Positions 50,801 through 59,720 of a stretch of DNA of 64,000 nucleotides are shown one piece after another. Position 1 is the stretch's first letter, and every line of letters begins with the position of its first letter. The translations under genes were made by a program, and so were the position numbers. The DNA is from Campylorhamphus procurvoides. Lineage: Eukaryota; Chordata; Aves; Passeriformes; Dendrocolaptidae. The notes under the pieces were generated by a model that worked only from the letters and a program-made list of their open reading frames with translations, ran no database searches and was not told the DNA's origin. Location of the stretch: contig WBMV01005054.1 of NCBI GenBank assembly GCA_013396655.1, forward strand, positions 866,934-930,933, given 5' to 3'.

Positions 50801-51165
50801 GGGCGGGCAGGCGGGAGGAGAGAGGCAGTTCTTTACGTTCTCCAGTCCGAAGGCACTGCTCGAGAAATGCCGAGCCGGAGGCCATTGCTGAGGAGGTGAC
50901 TGGGGAAGAGGAAAAGAGCCGCAAACATCCCCTCGACCACCATCAGCACCCCGCCAGCCCCCACCCCGAGCCCGTGCGAACCCGACGCGCCGGGGCGATG
51001 CCGACGGGAGCGGCAGACGCCGGCTCCGCGAGAGAAGGAGCACAGTGGGNNNNNNNNNNGCTTGCGGGAGCACTCACCGGTGTGGCGGGGGCGGATCGGC
51101 CTTGGCCACTCCCGGTTTCTGAGAATCTCCGGCTGCTCCTCACCTTTTCTCTGCGTGTGTTCCAT
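35683..51165 (-). CDS. CARD10: CARD10 / CARMA3 scaffold (whole coding span, 21 exons)
   Basis: CARMA3 is a membrane-associated guanylate-kinase-like scaffold. On receptor/PKC signalling it opens, recruits BCL10 through its CARD and MALT1 with it, and activates NF-kB in non-lymphoid cells. The 21 joined coding exons give 3093 nt, 1030 residues (human 1032), all phases consistent and all GT-AG. Domains: CARD about 28-119 ([36 protein letters not shown]); coiled coil about 130-455; regulatory linker about 456-593 with the conserved [12 protein letters not shown] and [11 protein letters not shown] segments; PDZ about 594-700; SH3 about 705-775 ([11 protein letters not shown]); GUK-like about 800-1030. 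It lies directly upstream of MFNG in the same orientation, as in human 22q13.1. The N-terminus (7 residues) is inferred from splice phase. The C-terminus ends EEGDD, shorter than in human. Confidence 0.95.
36133..36248 (-). CDS. CARD10: CARD10 coding exon 20 (GUK-like)
   Basis: 116 nt; acceptor TTGCAG|AATAAA, donor CTCAG|GTAAGA. It encodes [20 protein letters not shown] and [18 protein letters not shown], nearly identical to human [16 protein letters not shown] and [18 protein letters not shown]. Confidence 0.95.
36876..36988 (-). CDS. CARD10: CARD10 coding exon 19 (GUK-like)
   Basis: 113 nt; acceptor TTGCAG|AGAAGC, donor AAAAG|GTGAAT. It encodes [19 protein letters not shown] and [13 protein letters not shown]; the last part matches the human GSRIRAIQESVGK helix. 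Confidence 0.9.
38815..38973 (-). CDS. CARD10: CARD10 coding exon 18 (GUK-like)
   Basis: 159 nt; acceptor TTCCAG|ATGCAG, donor AGCAG|GTAGGC. It encodes [33 protein letters not shown] and [14 protein letters not shown], strongly matching human (VSALRPVVLLPECLAPRLIR). Confidence 0.95.
39422..39521 (-). CDS. CARD10: CARD10 coding exon 17 (GUK-like, start)
   Basis: 100 nt; acceptor CCTCAG|CTAAAG, donor CTCAG|GTGAGC. It encodes [17 protein letters not shown], which is identical to human [12 protein letters not shown] at its start, then a less conserved Gln/Pro stretch. Confidence 0.93.
39869..39938 (-). CDS. CARD10: CARD10 coding exon 16 (SH3-GUK hinge)
   Basis: 70 nt; acceptor TTTCAG|GGCTCA, donor AATAAT|GTAAGT. 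It encodes [24 protein letters not shown] (the space marks a line break only), matching human RAQQLLEVQEKCLPSSRHRG. Confidence 0.9.
40210..40450 (-). CDS. CARD10: CARD10 coding exon 15 (SH3)
   Basis: 241 nt; acceptor CCCCAG|GATATC, donor AGCAG|GTAACC. It encodes [53 protein letters not shown] and VPNYSR, aligned with the human SH3 region (DPHALCVKAQEIL, WFCTRVDPLTLRDLDRGT). Confidence 0.95.
40799..40922 (-). CDS. CARD10: CARD10 coding exon 14 (PDZ end)
   Basis: 124 nt; acceptor TGCTAG|CTGAGG, donor CAGAAG|GTAAGG. It encodes [20 protein letters not shown] and [20 protein letters not shown], closing the PDZ domain. Confidence 0.9.
41723..41903 (-). CDS. CARD10: CARD10 coding exon 13 (PDZ)
   Basis: 181 nt; acceptor TGCCAG|GTCACT, donor TCGAG|GTGAGT. 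It encodes [30 protein letters not shown] and [11 protein letters not shown], the strand-helix pattern of a PDZ domain (GG..GIYV..V.PGS.A...G...G). Confidence 0.93.
42384..42504 (-). CDS. CARD10: CARD10 coding exon 12 (linker to PDZ)
   Basis: 121 nt; acceptor TCCTAG|GCAGCA, donor AGGAG|GTGACT. It encodes [20 protein letters not shown] followed by [19 protein letters not shown]. The phase fits both neighbours. The Ser-rich run is the tail of the linker; conservation with human is low here. Confidence 0.87.
43195..43235 (-). CDS. CARD10: CARD10 coding exon 11 (41-nt small exon)
   Basis: 41 nt; acceptor TTGTAG|CTTGTC, donor AACAG|GTACCA. With split codons it reads [15 protein letters not shown], corresponding to human RSFSSMSDITG. 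Skipping it would shift the frame, so it should be constitutive. Confidence 0.88.
43489..43604 (-). CDS. CARD10: CARD10 coding exon 10 (linker)
   Basis: 116 nt; donor ACAAAAG|GTGATT. It encodes [20 protein letters not shown] and ILRRQRE, matching human DSEKEINRLSILPFPPSAGS. The acceptor reads CCCAAG|GAC, with A at -3, a weaker form of the consensus. Confidence 0.92.
44357..44494 (-). CDS. CARD10: CARD10 coding exon 9 (regulatory linker)
   Basis: 138 nt, 46 codons, phase 0; acceptor TCCCAG|ATGTGC, donor GCATG|GTGAGT. It encodes [15 protein letters not shown], the Ser-rich motif conserved with human CARD10 just after the coiled coil, then a Thr/Pro/Gly-rich variable stretch. The linker holds the inhibitory and phospho-regulated segment in CARMA proteins. 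Confidence 0.92.
44593..44787 (-). CDS. CARD10: CARD10 coding exon 8 (end of coiled coil)
   Basis: 195 nt, phase 0 at both ends; acceptor TTGCAG|GCAATC, donor GCAAG|GTGAGG. It encodes [20 protein letters not shown] and then the last heptads up to LEAQLQRCQ. Confidence 0.95.
44931..45056 (-). CDS. CARD10: CARD10 coding exon 7 (coiled coil)
   Basis: 126 nt, phase 0 at both ends; acceptor TACCAG|TACCTC, donor GACCAG|GTAAAT. It encodes [20 protein letters not shown] and [20 protein letters not shown], almost identical to human. Confidence 0.95.
45197..45352 (-). CDS. CARD10: CARD10 coding exon 6 (coiled coil)
   Basis: 156 nt, phase 0 at both ends; acceptor TTCTAG|ACACCC, donor GATAAG|GTAGAG. 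It encodes [19 protein letters not shown] and [10 protein letters not shown], close to human [18 protein letters not shown]. Confidence 0.95.
45712..45894 (-). CDS. CARD10: CARD10 coding exon 5 (coiled coil)
   Basis: 183 nt, phase 0 at both ends; acceptor TTACAG|GTGGAC, donor TGCAG|GTACCT. It encodes [20 protein letters not shown], a less conserved Ser/Glu stretch, and [14 protein letters not shown]. Confidence 0.94.
47765..48090 (-). CDS. CARD10: CARD10 coding exon 4 (coiled coil)
   Basis: 326 nt, the largest coding exon; acceptor CCCCAG|ATGAGG, donor TAATG|GTATGA. It encodes [16 protein letters not shown], then a Lys/Glu/Gln-rich heptad region with [25 protein letters not shown] and SRDLQLM, aligned with the human coiled coil that mediates oligomerisation. 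Confidence 0.95.
48421..48558 (-). CDS. CARD10: CARD10 coding exon 3 (CARD, second part)
   Basis: 138 nt; acceptor TTCCAG|GTTACC, donor CCTAG|GTAGGG. It encodes [32 protein letters not shown] and [11 protein letters not shown], the end of the CARD and the junction to the coiled coil. Confidence 0.95.
48929..49147 (-). CDS. CARD10: CARD10 coding exon 2 (CARD, first part)
   Basis: 219 nt; acceptor TTCCAG|CCGTGG, donor GACAG|GTGGGC. It encodes an acidic leader ([14 protein letters not shown]) and the CARD core [20 protein letters not shown], identical in stretches to human CARD10. No in-frame ATG is present, so an upstream exon must supply the start. Confidence 0.94.
50656..50705 (+). repeat. 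GA/GGCGGGAG-rich direct repeats
   Basis: GAGAGGCGGGAGAGGAG occurs twice in tandem within CARD10 intron 1 or its promoter block. Purine-rich and GC-rich; quadruplex or slippage prone. Confidence 0.75.
50738..50783 (+). repeat. Short minisatellite, unit about 21 bp
   Basis: The unit CCCCATTCCCGCCCGGGATA is repeated twice and followed by a partial third copy (CCCCCTCCCGC). It sits in the GC-rich CARD10 5' region. Confidence 0.8.
51050..51059. other. Assembly gap (10 N)
   Basis: Ten undetermined bases inside the GC-rich CARD10 promoter/intron 1, 84 bp from the exon 1 donor. The fixed round number suggests a placeholder of unknown true length, typical of GC-rich avian promoters that resist sequencing. 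Confidence 0.98.
51144..51165 (-). CDS. CARD10: CARD10 coding exon 1 (start codon, 7 codons)
   Basis: ATG at 51163-51165 (context AGAAGAATGG, A at -3 and G at +4) begins MEHTQRK, then one base and a strong donor AAAAG|GTGAGG. Exon 2 needs exactly one base from upstream, and this fits to give a split Ala codon. The frame stays open upstream for many codons, but mammalian CARD10 has only a short N-terminus, so this ATG is preferred. A different 5' exon hidden in or near the assembly gap is possible. Confidence 0.6.
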
Positions 51166-51350
51166 TCTTCTAACACGCCTCGGTCCCCTGCGCCGGGATG
51201 GAGCTGCTCCCCGGAACGATGTCGCCCGCCAGCCACTTCTCTTCCGAAACGCAACCGGGCTCACCTCCTGCCAGACAGCCGAGGGGAGGAGGGTACCCGG
51301 CTTGGTCGGGGCTCTGCCCGGGCAGGATGGGGGTCTCTCCGGGCAAGGGG

Positions 51351-54300
51351 AAGCACCCCCAACTCCGCCTGCAGATAAGAAGTTCATAAGGAGGGGCTTT
51401 TTTGGTTTAAGGGCTCCAGAAATTGTAGCCAGGCCACCCCAGGTGTAGGGTTGGCTCTGGATGGAGGGGGGATTCATGCAAAGGTAAAAACAGGGTGGTG
51501 GAAAGAAGCCTGATCCAGGACAAGAAAAGATTCCACAGGCTATGTTTTGGTCCCAGTCCTCAGCTGTGTCCGTGGGTGGAACTGGGCGTGGACGCACCCC
51601 GGGGCAGTATGACAGAGAGGTACTCCAGGGCATGAAGGGGCTTGCAACCCCCGGGCTGACCCAGCACTAAGTTCCCCAGGTCAGGCGTGGATGCTGGGAA
51701 GCATTCCTCCAGTCCAAATCGCCACAGCAATCCCAGGAGTGGACCCGTGTGTCCACACAGCATACCAAAGAGTTTGCACAGAGTAACCTTCACACCTGTC
51801 ATGTACTCAGTTGCCCAAATCTGTGCATCCCACTAGGAAAGAGGGCTCTGGGAGAGATAGAATTGGACACCATGGTTCAGTCTCAACATCATATGACAAC
51901 CCCTTCAAGGCAGAAGTGGGGCTTTTTTTCTCTTGCAACCCTATTTCACTCTTGTGTCTTTACTCTCAGCTCTATCAGTCCTCAGCAGCCAGGACAGACA
52001 GTGCAGGCTCTGTGCAAGAAATTCCCAATGCCATATCAGGTTCATAAGAAATGGGAGTTTCCTGATTCCCTCCAGCCTTGGGGTAAGTCCACAGGGTTGC
52101 CCAGAGTATTGATGAGCCCTAAATTGCTCCTTCCCCTGCCCACACTCTCCTGAAAGGGAGGTGCCCTCAGCCCTCCAGCATTGCAGCTTCTAGAACCCAC
52201 CTCTGCATGGAAATATTTCTCTCCTCCTTCAGATAAGTGAAGAAGAGAAAGTTAGGGGAGTTTGAAGTATGAACTGGACCTCCTTCCCTAAAGGGCACCT
52301 GCTGCACCCAAATTGAACCTCTTCATTTGTTTCTTGTTCAAGTGTAATGGCAGATGCATCCCCCCTGGTTCCCACAGGGCTCCTGCATCAGCTTCAGTAA
52401 GGTGATTTGAGGGATGGGAGGCTTTTGCAAGACCCTTTCCCTCTGCTGCTAAGTTCTGTTCAAGATCAAGCACAACCACCACCTGGGAATGGAGAATGTA
52501 TCTGTGTGACAGACAGAGCACATGGTCCTTTTGTTGCAAAATATACACAGATATTGAGCAAACACCAAGCACAAGCATGCACGTGGGGCTTTCAGGAAAC
52601 TGCTCCTGAATGGCACCCATCCTAACAGGCAGTGGTTGATGCCCTGAGCACATGAATTTGTTGTTAACTCACCCTTCCTCCTTCCTGCAAGGGGTCCTGG
52701 CAGCCCCTTCCCCTCTCTTGTAAGCCCAGCATGCACAGTCTTTGCCCAAAGAGCGCAAGCTGACCCAAGGCCACCAGCAGCAGAGCACAACTCATGTCTC
52801 CAGCCCTTACCTCCAGCCAGTAGCATTCAGCTGAGAGATCAAAAGCAAGTACAAGCAAGGCTGCCTGTTGGGAACCTGTTCTGACTCAGGCCATGACAAT
52901 TTTTGCCTACTAGTTATTCTCTCGCAAACAGCTCAGGTCTCTCTCTCTCTTGGTAGTGAAAAGATTTTCTGAACAGGATATTATGTGGTGATAGAAGATA
53001 AGATCTTCACAATCCTGATAAAAGTCCCTCAGCAAGAGTTGGTTTCTCTCATTCAGACAGAGAGAGACAAACTCAAGGCTGATGACAAAGAAATCCTCTT
53101 CCTCCACCCACCCTGACCCCACAGGCAATGGCTGCCTTGCTTTGTGAGTCAGAGCACCCAGACATCAGACAGAGCAGGTCCCACATCAAGAACTAATAAA
53201 GAAATATCTTCACCCTAGGTTGCCCACAGAAGAGCCTCAGATATCCAAGTTCAGGGAAAAATAAATAATTCTATAACTGAATGGTACCGCAGTAAGGACA
53301 GGTCCTTAGACTAAGTGACTCATTTCTTTTTCACAATTTTTTTTACAAGTTCCATTAGCTGTTCTCCTTCTGAGCTTGACAGAGCCTCTGAGCTTGACAG
53401 GGACCCCAGAAGCAAGCAGACCATCCCTGAAGGCTCTAGGCTGGGTAGCTGATCCAAACAGATCAGACAGACAGTTCCTGAGAGGAAGAATATGTTCCAT
53501 GTCTGTTTTTTTGGCCAGGGTACAGAGACAGAGATGCAAAGCTCACCCTTTGGAGGGAAGCTACAGTTGTACAAGGCAACCCCAGTTCATTGGAGATGCA
53601 CAGTCCCACCAGACTGTACATGCTCACAGCCAGGTATTAACATTTCCAAAATAGCTTTACCAGTAGCAGTTACTTTTGTGCTGGCACACTTGAGTTCACA
53701 CTAGGAATGGCATTGGTGTGTTTGGGTGTGGTTTGTTGTTGTTGGATTGTTGCTTGGGTTTGTTGCTTTTTTCTCAAATTCTATCCAAAATAGTCACGCT
53801 GGTAGAACTTTCCAAGCCACACCAGCTCACACAGGAAACACTATGACAAGCTAGCAAATGGTCAGCCACATGTCCTTTCCACCACCAGAGTAAGGGCTTA
53901 GCACACGTGGCCCACTGAGTGTGACAGGCTCCTGGGTTTTGTGCAGGGTCTTGCAGTGTAGGGCTGACAGACAGCATTGAGAGGTCTGTGGGATCCCTCC
54001 GAGGTGAGCGAGCCAGTTCTGCAGAGAGCAGGGCTGGGTATGCCACAGTACTGCATTGTTTGCCCCCTCCTGGAAACAGCTTGAGGAAGGGCGGGGGAGG
54101 AATTCAATAAATTCCTGATTGTGTGGCTAAAATGCCATCAGTATAAAGCTAAGCTGTGTCTACAGATGCTGAACTTAAATGCTTTGTAAAGTCTTGCCCT
54201 GTGTTTTGGGAAGCACAGTGTCTTTACAAAGCTGCCCTGAAACTGCCTACCAACATGTTGTCCATAATGTGAGCTAGTCAGAACATCTTCAACAGTGTGT

Positions 54301-57300
54301 TTCTTTCTTGGTGTTTTGGGTTTGGCTTTTTTCCCCAAGCAAAATATGCTGTTATTCTTGCAGCCTGGTGATTTGCAAAGACTTACAGCTTCCAATGAAG
54401 TTTCAGGGGGGGGAGACTTGCTAAGGTCTCCAGGGTGGTCTCCCAAGTCAGCTCGAGAAAGCAAGTTTGAAATAGCTTTCCTAATAATAACTTCCATCCT
54501 GCAATAGCTGTCCCAACACGATTTGGTGTAGTGAAAAAGCTCTCCGCAGTTTCTGTTCCTGTGTGGAACAAAAACAAATGCCAAAAATGCAAAAGAACTT
54601 GTGAAATGGAATTATCGACTCCAGCCTGATCTAATCGGCTCATAGGCTGTTTCACGCTGGATTAGTTAGCACACATGAATAAAAAAGAACTTTTCCTAGG
54701 GACACTCATTAAACTCAATGTTTATATTAACAACCTTTGCAAGGACTTTGACTCTCTACTCCCCAACACTTTTCGTGGCAGATGTAAGACTGCTGCAGCA
54801 TACTGAGAGTGGTTAATTCCCTTCACAGTGGTGACTGCAGAAGGGAGGAGGAATGAGGTCCTCCCTCAAAAAATCGAGTGGCCTTCATAGCAGGAAGGAA
54901 ATGCATGTATCTGTGTGTGGAGATAGCAAAACAAGCAAATATTTCCTTCAGCATTCCTCCGCCTCACCACAGGAACACACCCATTGCCTGGAGCTACAGG
55001 CGGCAAAAGCATGTGGAAGCCTTTTGGTAAAGTATTGGCAACACATCCCTGTCCTCATTAGGGCATCAGAAGTGTGCAGGGTGGCAGGGAAGACCTGAAT
55101 TAGTGCAGATTGATGGGATTAGAGTCAGCAGGGATGAGCTTTCTCACTCCAAAGCTGTCCAGCTGCCTCTGGCAAAGGGGCTCCAACTCAGCAGGGCTGA
55201 GCCTGGAAGTCTCCTCATACTTGGCTGCCACCTCAGCCTTTGCTTTAAGAATAAGGCTGTTGCCATATTCTTGAGGCATTATCCCTGTGGGATTGATCTC
55301 AGCTTTTTTTTTTTTCCCTCTCTGTCCAGAACGTGGGCCAACAGAGTCCATCTCACTTCTCATTGTGAGTCCAGTCTGGTTGGCTGCTTCTGCATCACAC
55401 TTTAAAAGAGGACCATTAAAGTTTGCCCTCCACTGCATAAGAAGGATCCAAATACTGACAGCACAGAGTAAACACAGGGGAGCAGTGTCTGCTCTCTCCA
55501 GAGATGACCCACACTGTTTAGAAACCAGTGTGGGTAAATTTAGAGATTTAGAAATTCAGCTCTCCAACAAAGGACCTGCCTTTGTGTTAAAGCAAATTTT
55601 TTTTCTCAGGGAGATGAATCACATGGACTGATGATTGTACACACAAAGACGGGGTAGATCACACCTGCTTTGAGAAGAAAACAAATGACTGCCCAAGCGG
55701 CAAGGTGATGGGGGATGGACCCTAGAAAAGGAACAAACTCAAGGGCATTTCAGCTGCAGCAGGCAGCAGCTCACCAAACCCACCCCCTTTTGCTTAGTGC
55801 CTCCTTGCACGCCAAGGCTGCAGCCACCAGAGGTCAATGTGACCACGCCAACCTCACCCAGCTCTTAGGTGCTGCACAGAGCCCCTTTGAAACTGGGACT
55901 GTCAAACAGAAATATGAAGTAAGTAGTGTTTTCCATTTCTTAGGACAAAATTTTGAGGTAGACTTGCATGTAAACCAATATTTAAAGCATTAATCACAGT
56001 ATGATCGTATCACTATCCTGGAAAAAAAGAGCTTGAGAATAACATTGTTCCAAGTTAGCATCTTGAAAAGACTCTGAATTGAGGCTGCTACTTGTCTATG
56101 ATCCTGCAGGTCCCCACAAGTGCTCTTGACACCCTAGGTATGTCTCATACTTTCACTGTCACCCAGGTGTTCTCACCAGTCACGGACCTGCCTTATTAGC
56201 AGGAAATGGGTGGAAATGTATGATTTGTGCTCCCCTGAGTCCTGCTTCTGCTCCCTGGGGCATAAGGTCTGTCACAGTAATTGGGCTCTGCCACAGATCC
56301 AGGCTTGCTGAGTAAGACAAGCAGCTGAACTGCAGCCAGAGGAAGGCAAATGGGTTAAATGAGCAGGGTCATCAGTCTGGGTTAAAAGAAGTCACAGAGG
56401 GAAGATGTGCCTGTGCAGAACAGAAGTCTAGATAACTTTGTAACAGCCAGCCTTTCCTCTGCAATCCCACATGTACCAGTTCTCCTCTCAGTTTCACCTA
56501 TGTCCTCCCCTAGACTTCCTCATACAGTCACCAAGAGGCCCTTTCCACCCTGGCCTCCCAACCCCTTTATCATCTGTATGGACACCCACCTAGTCAGAAT
56601 AAACAAAACACTCCTATTCCACCTCCAGCCTTGCAGGATTTCAAGTTTTCCCAGATAAAAGATGATTTCTTCTCCAAGAAGACTCCATTGGACTACAGGA
56701 TCATCCGTGGTCCTCTCCACAAGGCTAACCAGCTGCCTAGACTGAGCATGTTTCCACAGTCTCATATGAGCTTAGGATGGGAGCAAAGAGAGACCAGGAG
56801 GCAAACCCTGCCTTGTGTTTGCAGGGCAGATGAAGTCAAAGACACCAAGACTGTGAGAAGCACCAGCTCAGATGCCATCATATAGAAGAGAAAACTGTCT
56901 GAAAGTGGTTTGAATTCAGAAGAATAAATTGCCACCAGGAGATTGGATGCTCAACTTGGAGCTCTGCTCAGCCCAATTCATAAATATTCTGGTCCCTCGT
57001 GCAGCTTTAACAAGAGGAAAGGAAGAAGCATAAACAGAAAACACCACTTCCATCTTCCCTTCCTCCTCTCTGTGATGATCAAAGTTCTGTATGGCTCCTC
57101 TCCTGAGCTGGTACACAAGCATGCCCCAGGGTGTTTGGCTGTCAGAGTTCCTTGAGTTGCTGTCAGGCTGAGACTGGACAGATGCTGATGTAGGAGAGGC
57201 TGGAGGGGTGATACCATCCAACAATACTCATTAGACTAAATATGTGCCATACCAAGAAAAGGGACAGTCATGTGTCAGGGAAGCAAGCTGCTTCTCTTTC

Positions 57301-58009
57301 AGACTTACCACCAAATCTGCTCCATAAAGCAACAGGCAACATAAATGAAGTCCAAAAAACTCCCTTCTGCTACAATAGTTGGAGCTTTGAGAGCATGGGA
57401 TGGCAATGTGTGGGGGAAGGCATGTTGGCTTTCCAGTCTGCAACACATCAAAGCTCCAGCAGCCACTGTCAGAGAGCAGATCCTGGTTCACTTGTGAACC
57501 TGGTCTCGCAGTTCATGGTTTGGGCAACCAGCCCCAGCTTGGTGGTTTTCTACCCGAAGGAATACCTGACTGCTGTTGGGGGTAAATGCAGCAGCAAGAG
57601 AAGGAGGCATGCTGAGACTTCTCTAGGATTTCAGTAAGTCAGGACTACACCAGAACCTTTTACCCTTGACTGGAGAGCAAACCTGTCCAGAACATGGACA
57701 GGGAAAAGAGCTGAGTTCATGCTAATAGGACAAAGCCTCTCTGGAGAGGACAAAGAACAGCCAAGTGCCATCAGTACTTGCAACACTGCTCCAGAGCCAT
57801 AGGGTGGCACCACCCCACCATCCAACTCCTTGAGGAAGAAGGTGGTTGGGCAAAGCCCAAAAGTTTGGGGTCAGCATGGCCATAAACTGAAGCTCTTGCA
57901 AAGAGAAGGATGTGGGTAGCAAAGAGCTGTGCCTATACCTGCCATGCAGATCTGCCAGGGCTCTTTACTCCTGACTGCTGAGGCCCTTCCCAAGCCTTTT
58001 CATGGAGTG
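51351..58009. other. Intergenic DNA upstream of CARD10
   Basis: No gene, RNA or repeat family recognised beyond the short 18-bp repeat. T/G-rich stretches occur near 53720-53775 and 54296-54340. Upstream non-coding CARD10 exons could exist here but leave no readable trace. Confidence 0.6.
53370..53400 (+). repeat. 18-bp imperfect tandem repeat
   Basis: CTGAGCTTGACAG occurs at 53370 and 53388, spaced 18 bp. Small, intergenic, no evident function. Confidence 0.7.
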
Positions 58010-58238
58010 GCTTCAAACTGACAGAGAGCAGGTTTAGATTAGATCTAGGAAGAAATTCTTTACTGTGAGGCACTGAAACAGAGAAGCAGTAGATGCCCCA
58101 TCCCTGGAAGTGTTGGATGGGGCTCTGGCCAACCTGGTTTAGTGGAAGATGTCCCTGCCCATGGCAGGGCAGTTGGAACTGTATGAACTTTAAGGTCTCT
58201 TCCAACCCAAACCATTCTATAATTCTCTGATTCTGTGA
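58010..58238 (+). mobile_element. CR1 LINE, 3' fragment
   Basis: Contains GAAGAAATTCTTTACTGTGA, GATGCCCCATCCCTGGAAGT, CCCTGCCCATGGCAGGGCAG and TTCCAACCCAAACCATTCTA, ending in ATTCTCTGATTCTG. A typical 3' end of an avian CR1, 5'-truncated, in intergenic DNA upstream of CARD10. Confidence 0.92.
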
Positions 58239-58860
58239 CCTACACGGGGCCCAGCTATTCTTATCCTACAGCTGACTGGAGATTGCTGCTGCACTGAGTC
58301 AGGCCTGGGCTCATTTGTGGGTCAACAAAGGGGCTGTAACTCCCCTCTGCTCCTGTAAGTGCTGCCTAACAGTGTCTCCTCCAGGGCATCTGTCACGGGT
58401 GGCACAGACTACCTCTCAACCCATGCTCAGTGTGGGCCAAGAACTACAAGCCAAAGCTGAGACACAACAAATTTGGTACAGATGTGGCCTAAGCCAGAGC
58501 AGTTAGGTGCCAGAGGTGTGGACAAAAGCACAGCATCTTAGACCTCATTTCCTCTTCCACATACCACCATGGCCAGCCCAGATGCCCTGCAGGATGTGAC
58601 CCTAGGTAATGTGGGAGGTCTTGCAGCCCTTCTGCCTGCATGGGTCTGTGCTGGAGTCATCAAGGCTGAAAGGGCTGTGATTTGTAACCCTCCCCTAAGC
58701 ACTCCTCCATGCCCACCATTCCCAGAGCTCCCCATTCCTCCCTCCCAAACCTAAAATACCCAGTTACCTCCTCATCTTGGACTGAGTGGCTCGTTGCCCT
58801 TCAGCCCATCCTACAGAGACCAGCATCAGTGAAAGTCAGAGACGACCACAGGAGAAATCA

Positions 58861-58966
58861 AAGCCTGGGCTGTAGCAGGAGTTATCCCTCACTTCCCAGG
58901 AAGTTAACCAAAGCCTGGGGTGTAGCAGGAGTTGTCCCTCATTTCCCAGGAAGCTAACCACAGCCT
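58861..58966 (+). repeat. 50-bp tandem duplication
   Basis: Two copies of a 50-bp unit start at 58861 and 58911 (AAGCCTGGG..TGTAGCAGGA, TTCCCAGGAAG), with about five substitutions between them and a partial third copy. No gene overlaps. Confidence 0.9.
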
Positions 58967-59039
58967 TTCCCCCCCGACCAGAGCTTTCCAAGGCCCGAGA
59001 ACATAACCCTAGCCCTCCCTGGAGCTGGATGCCCATTTC

Positions 59040-59720
59040 CCCTGGGAAGAAGTCGCGCCCTGCCCCACAGATGCGATCCCTGCACTAAGAGCCACAGACA
59101 GTCGCCTGCTGGAGCCCGCCCAAGAGCAACGCTCTTTCCAAGTCCTTTCCCTTTCTTGGGGGTCTGGTAGTCACATAAACAGGAAGAGCCTGGCCCTCTC
59201 CCTCCCCCTTCCCCTGCTCGGCCTCACTCCCTCCTCTGCGGCGGCGCCGGCACGATGTGAGCCCCAGCGCTGGGCTGCTTGGCCCCCACGGGAGGGGCTG
59301 CTGGCTGGCCCCTGACCTCCAGGCTCCGCATTTCCTCTGGCAGCCGAGCAGGGAGACGAGGCCCCTTCTTCCAGACACTGGGGCTGGGCGTAAAAGGGCC
59401 TGGCGTAAAAGGGCCTCTGTGGGCCGGCCTGTGGGGGAAAAGGAAAGGTCATGGCGGCCCTTTGACGGCAGCAAGCCGAGGTCGGAGGAGGCAGAAATGC
59501 CAGCCGCCCTGGTAGAGGTGGGAGCATCGCTGGGACAGAAACCTCCAGCCTAAATGACAGGGCGAGGGCCATGCTTATTTTTAAAAGCTTTGCGGCCTTC
59601 CCTCCTAAAACCAAAGGCAGCCACACCGGCTCTGGGCTGCTGCCCAGGAGGGGCCGGAGCCGGTGCCTGCAGGAGAAGGGTGCAGCTGCAGAGCCCGGCG
59701 CTCTTAACCCTCAGCGCGCT
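59040..59720. promoter_or_regulatory. Unassigned GC-rich region, possible promoter
   Basis: A GC-rich block with CpGs (GGCGGCGCCGGC near 59240), far from CARD10. It holds GGTCATGGCGGCC at 59448-59459, resembling a YY1 site of the kind found just after vertebrate transcription starts, and a splice-donor-like GTAGAG|GTGGGA near 59517 on the plus strand. In human the next gene here is CDC42EP1 on the opposite strand to CARD10; a non-coding first exon of that or another gene is possible. No coding sequence for it was found in the window. Confidence 0.35.
59387..59418 (+). repeat. 16-bp tandem repeat in GC-rich block
   Basis: GGCGTAAAAGGGCCT appears twice in a row. It lies within the unassigned GC-rich region. 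Confidence 0.8.

Larger units (their letters stand above)
50640..51350 (-). promoter_or_regulatory. CARD10: GC-rich CARD10 5' region / probable promoter
   Basis: A GC- and CpG-rich stretch surrounding the first coding exon, with Sp1-like GGGCGG boxes on both strands, short internal tandem repeats and a 10-N gap. It is the only CpG-rich block next to the CARD10 5' end, so it most likely contains the transcription start and 5' UTR. No TATA box was recognised. Confidence 0.55.

Noticed and set aside
50833..51633. N-terminally extended CARD10 first exon (frame stays open upstream of the chosen ATG)
   Set aside because: The extension would add a long GC-driven, low-complexity leader not known from other CARD10 proteins, and the frame runs through the undetermined bases downstream; the ATG at 51165 has a good context.
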